Shown: positions 4,667 through 5,987 of the stretch, one piece after another
Layout of the letters: each line of letters starts with the position of its first letter
How positions within the stretch are numbered: position 1 is the first letter of the stretch
Assembly (NCBI GenBank): GCA_030626685.1
Contig: DAOUTL010000087.1
Location: forward strand, 1-5,987
Source: Candidatus Bathyarchaeota archaeon
Lineage (GTDB): Archaea > Thermoproteota > Bathyarchaeia > Bathyarchaeales > Bathycorpusculaceae
DNA: 5,987 nucleotides
Direction: 5' to 3'
Made by a program: the position numbers and the translations under genes
Notes under the pieces: generated by a model
The model's input: only the letters and a program-made list of their open reading frames with translations
Database searches by the model: none
What the model was told of the DNA's origin: nothing

Positions 4667-4804
4667 CAATAAGTATTTTGCTAAGTGCAACGAAAGTGAA
4701 ACAAAAGCGAGCGTGTGCTATAGGCCAAAGTGCTCCTCTAAGAGCGTAATCAGCCTTTGCAGAATTTTTACGCAAGATCTGCGGCTTTATTTTGAAGTGA
4801 TTTT

Positions 4805-5548
4805 CTAAGTAATACTGTTGAGAAACTTTGGAAGTTTTTTGTAGAGTTCGCAGGTGTCTTTCACAGTTATGTCTGGTTCCTGTTGACTTTCACACAGTTT
4901 TTCAAGCGAATAAAACTGTGATGGAACAAAAACTGTTTTCATACCCGCAGCCCTTGCACCTTTTATGTCTTCTAGAGGGCTGTCTCCGACGTAAACCGTT
5001 TCTTCCGCCGTCGCTTTAAGCCTCCTCAAGGTTTCTCCAAAGATTTTTATGTGAGGTTTCCGCCAGCCCACCTCGTCTGAAACCGAAACAGCGTTAAAAA
5101 ACTTGTTTATGCCCAACTTTCTAAGTCCAGCGTAAATCACCGGTGCATACGTGAAGTTTGAAACCAAACCCAACTTGTAACACATTGAAGCTTTCTTTAG
5201 CATGTTTTTTATGCACGGTCTAAGCTCCAACGAGTTCAAGTAGTCTTCAAAGAATACGTTGACAACTGTTTTTATGCGTGAATCTTCCGGATTTGTTTTA
5301 AATCCCACATTGTTTAGGGCCTCTGAAATCCAAACGGCGTTTGTGACTTCGACCAGTTTTTGATAGCGGATAACACGGTATTTCTCGTGTGCTTGGCTGT
5401 ATGCTTCTAAAAAGCTTTCATTGTCAACGTTGAAACCAGCATCTGCAACAGCTTCGTAAAGCCTCATCTTTGAGGCCTCCAGCGTATAGTTTTTCACGTT
5501 TGTCAATGTGCCGATGAAGTCGAAGATTACTGCTTTGATGTGTGACAA
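4805..5548 (-). CDS. HAD-superfamily hydrolase (phosphatase-like, atypical motif I)
   Basis: A 247-residue protein with the haloacid dehalogenase core and an alpha-helical cap inserted after motif I (about 20-100), as in subfamily IA. Motif I is VIFDFIGTL with nucleophile Asp10; motif II is Ser130 in GLVSNFT; motif III is Lys164 in GWRKPHIKIF; motif IV is VYVGDSPLEDIKGA with Asp189 and Asp194. Most HAD phosphatases have Asp at nucleophile +2 as general acid/base; here it is Ile12, so ordinary phosphatase chemistry may be altered. The substrate is unknown. Translation likely starts at TTG 5548: GAGGA overlapping the upstream gene's stop is 7 bases away. Its start is 11 bases after the metalloprotein gene on the same strand, so the two are probably co-transcribed and translationally coupled. 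Confidence 0.88.
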   Translation of the reverse strand: MSHIKAVIFDFIGTLTNVKNYTLEASKMRLYEAVADAGFNVDNESFLEAYSQAHEKYRVIRYQKLVEVTNAVWISEALNNVGFKTNPEDSRIKTVVNVFFEDYLNSLELRPCIKNMLKKASMCYKLGLVSNFTYAPVIYAGLRKLGINKFFNAVSVSDEVGWRKPHIKIFGETLRRLKATAEETVYVGDSPLEDIKGARAAGMKTVFVPSQFYSLEKLCESQQEPDITVKDTCELYKKLPKFLNSIT

Positions 5549-5559
5549 GCCTAAGTCCT

Positions 5560-5987
5560 CTACACTACGTATTTGTCTGTTTTTTCAAAGTCTTTAACGA
5601 TTTCCATGACCCGTTTCGGAGCATTAACAGTTTCTAACGGGATTCCCTTAAGCAAAACCCACGGGCTTTTTTTCGCAATTAACGTAGCAACGTGGTTTTC
5701 GCCGAAGCATTTTTCGGCAATTTCGTAAACCAGACGCCTAACCTTAATCTCATGGAACTGACCTAAAGCATGCAAATACTCGTGAAGCAACAAATTGTAA
5801 ATTAAGGCGTTGACCACACGTTTAGACTTAATTGAAGCCTCAACTATTTGAACCAGAGCTCTGTTTAAAACAATGTTGTTTGTTCCCAGCGGGTGGTATG
5901 CCCCTAACCGGATGGGTAAATCATCCAGGAAAAGCATAATCCCACGTCTATGTTTGTGCAAAGAAAACTCCACAGTGTCTTTAACAA
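5560..5987 (-). CDS. Putative zinc metalloprotein with HExxHxxGxxH motif (5'-partial)
   Basis: At least 137 residues. Counting from the GTG at 5973, HEYLHALGQFHE (64-75) places His64, Glu65 and His68 as an HExxH zinc site, with Gly71 and His74 completing an HExxHxxGxxH pattern like that of metzincins. The zinc helix is preceded by a hydrophobic helix (VVNALIYNLLL), as in other zincins. GIMLFLDDLPIRLGAYHPLGTNNIVLNRAL (11-40) looks like a beta-rich entry to the fold. No signal peptide or membrane segment is visible, so a cytoplasmic enzyme is likely. The frame stays open to the window edge with no clear Shine-Dalgarno motif at GTG 5973, so the true start may lie outside; I annotate to the edge. 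It ends 11 bases before the HAD gene. Protease activity is inferred from the motif only. Confidence 0.75.
   Translation of the reverse strand, partial: VKDTVEFSLHKHRRGIMLFLDDLPIRLGAYHPLGTNNIVLNRALVQIVEASIKSKRVVNALIYNLLLHEYLHALGQFHEIKVRRLVYEIAEKCFGENHVATLIAKKSPWVLLKGIPLETVNAPKRVMEIVKDFEKTDKYVV

Larger units (their letters stand above)
4265..4804. other. Gene-poor region with palindromes and possible decayed sequence
   Basis: No intact gene is convincing in this 540-base stretch on either strand. It contains a 15-bp palindrome (4286-4300), a 16-bp CG palindrome (4335-4350), an inverted repeat around a TATA-like element (4353-4401), a short frame starting MKCPHCGF then stop (4445-4471), a GATACC/GGTATC hairpin (4534-4557) and the palindrome TACCCGGGTA (4569-4578). 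An 82-codon open frame on the plus strand from 4560 has no recognisable domain or good ribosome site and is probably chance. No tRNA is seen. Confidence 0.6.

Noticed and set aside
4560..4808. 82-codon plus-strand open frame in the gene-poor region
   Set aside because: No domain, no good ribosome-binding site and scattered composition; probably chance.

Overview
The window looks archaeal, most likely from an uncultivated TACK-type lineage such as Bathyarchaeia. That placement is an inference from gene style, not a database match. Supporting signs are Shine-Dalgarno motifs combined with TATA-like TTTAAA or TATAAA boxes, frequent TTG starts, small ribbon-helix-helix (RHH) regulators, and two membrane proteins plus a HAD/metalloprotein pair of archaeal character. 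Base composition is moderately AT-rich with a few abrupt CG-rich palindromes.

Left part (1-2838): a compact rightward operon of viral type. It is preceded by a striking 84-bp-arm inverted repeat (1-84 / 103-186) that begins at the first base of the window. The genes are an RHH DNA-binding protein (285-488), a small zinc-finger-like protein (493-720), a second very short RHH protein (730-906), a Myb/SANT-like helix-turn-helix protein with a coiled-coil tail that fits a small terminase subunit (917-1354), and a full-length large terminase with intact ATPase and nuclease motifs (1290-2675). A chain of tiny ATGA-coupled reading frames follows (2672-2838). RHH regulators plus TerS and TerL are a DNA-packaging module of a tailed-virus-like element. 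No portal, protease or capsid gene follows, so in this window the module is an orphan: a provirus edge or remnant, or part of a satellite-like element.

Middle (2849-4221): a rightward gene for a polytopic membrane protein of unknown function converges on a leftward gene for a two-helix membrane protein. The latter has a recognisable promoter and a CG-alternating palindrome on each side. The stretch 4222-4804 holds no convincing intact gene. It contains that promoter, two perfect palindromes, a second TATA-like element and a possible decayed gene that starts with a CxxC zinc-ribbon-like peptide.

Right part (4805-5987): a leftward two-gene operon of chromosomal character. A putative zinc metalloprotein with an HExxHxxGxxH signature, probably cut by the window edge, is followed 11 bases later by a HAD-superfamily hydrolase whose usual second catalytic aspartate is isoleucine.

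The most interesting items are the terminal palindrome with nested TGATTCA repeats, the pac-like repeated TGTGACACAA motif with an A6T6 tract inside the small terminase gene (a 9-mer of which also lies in the palindrome arms), the orphan terminase module, and the metzincin-like motif.
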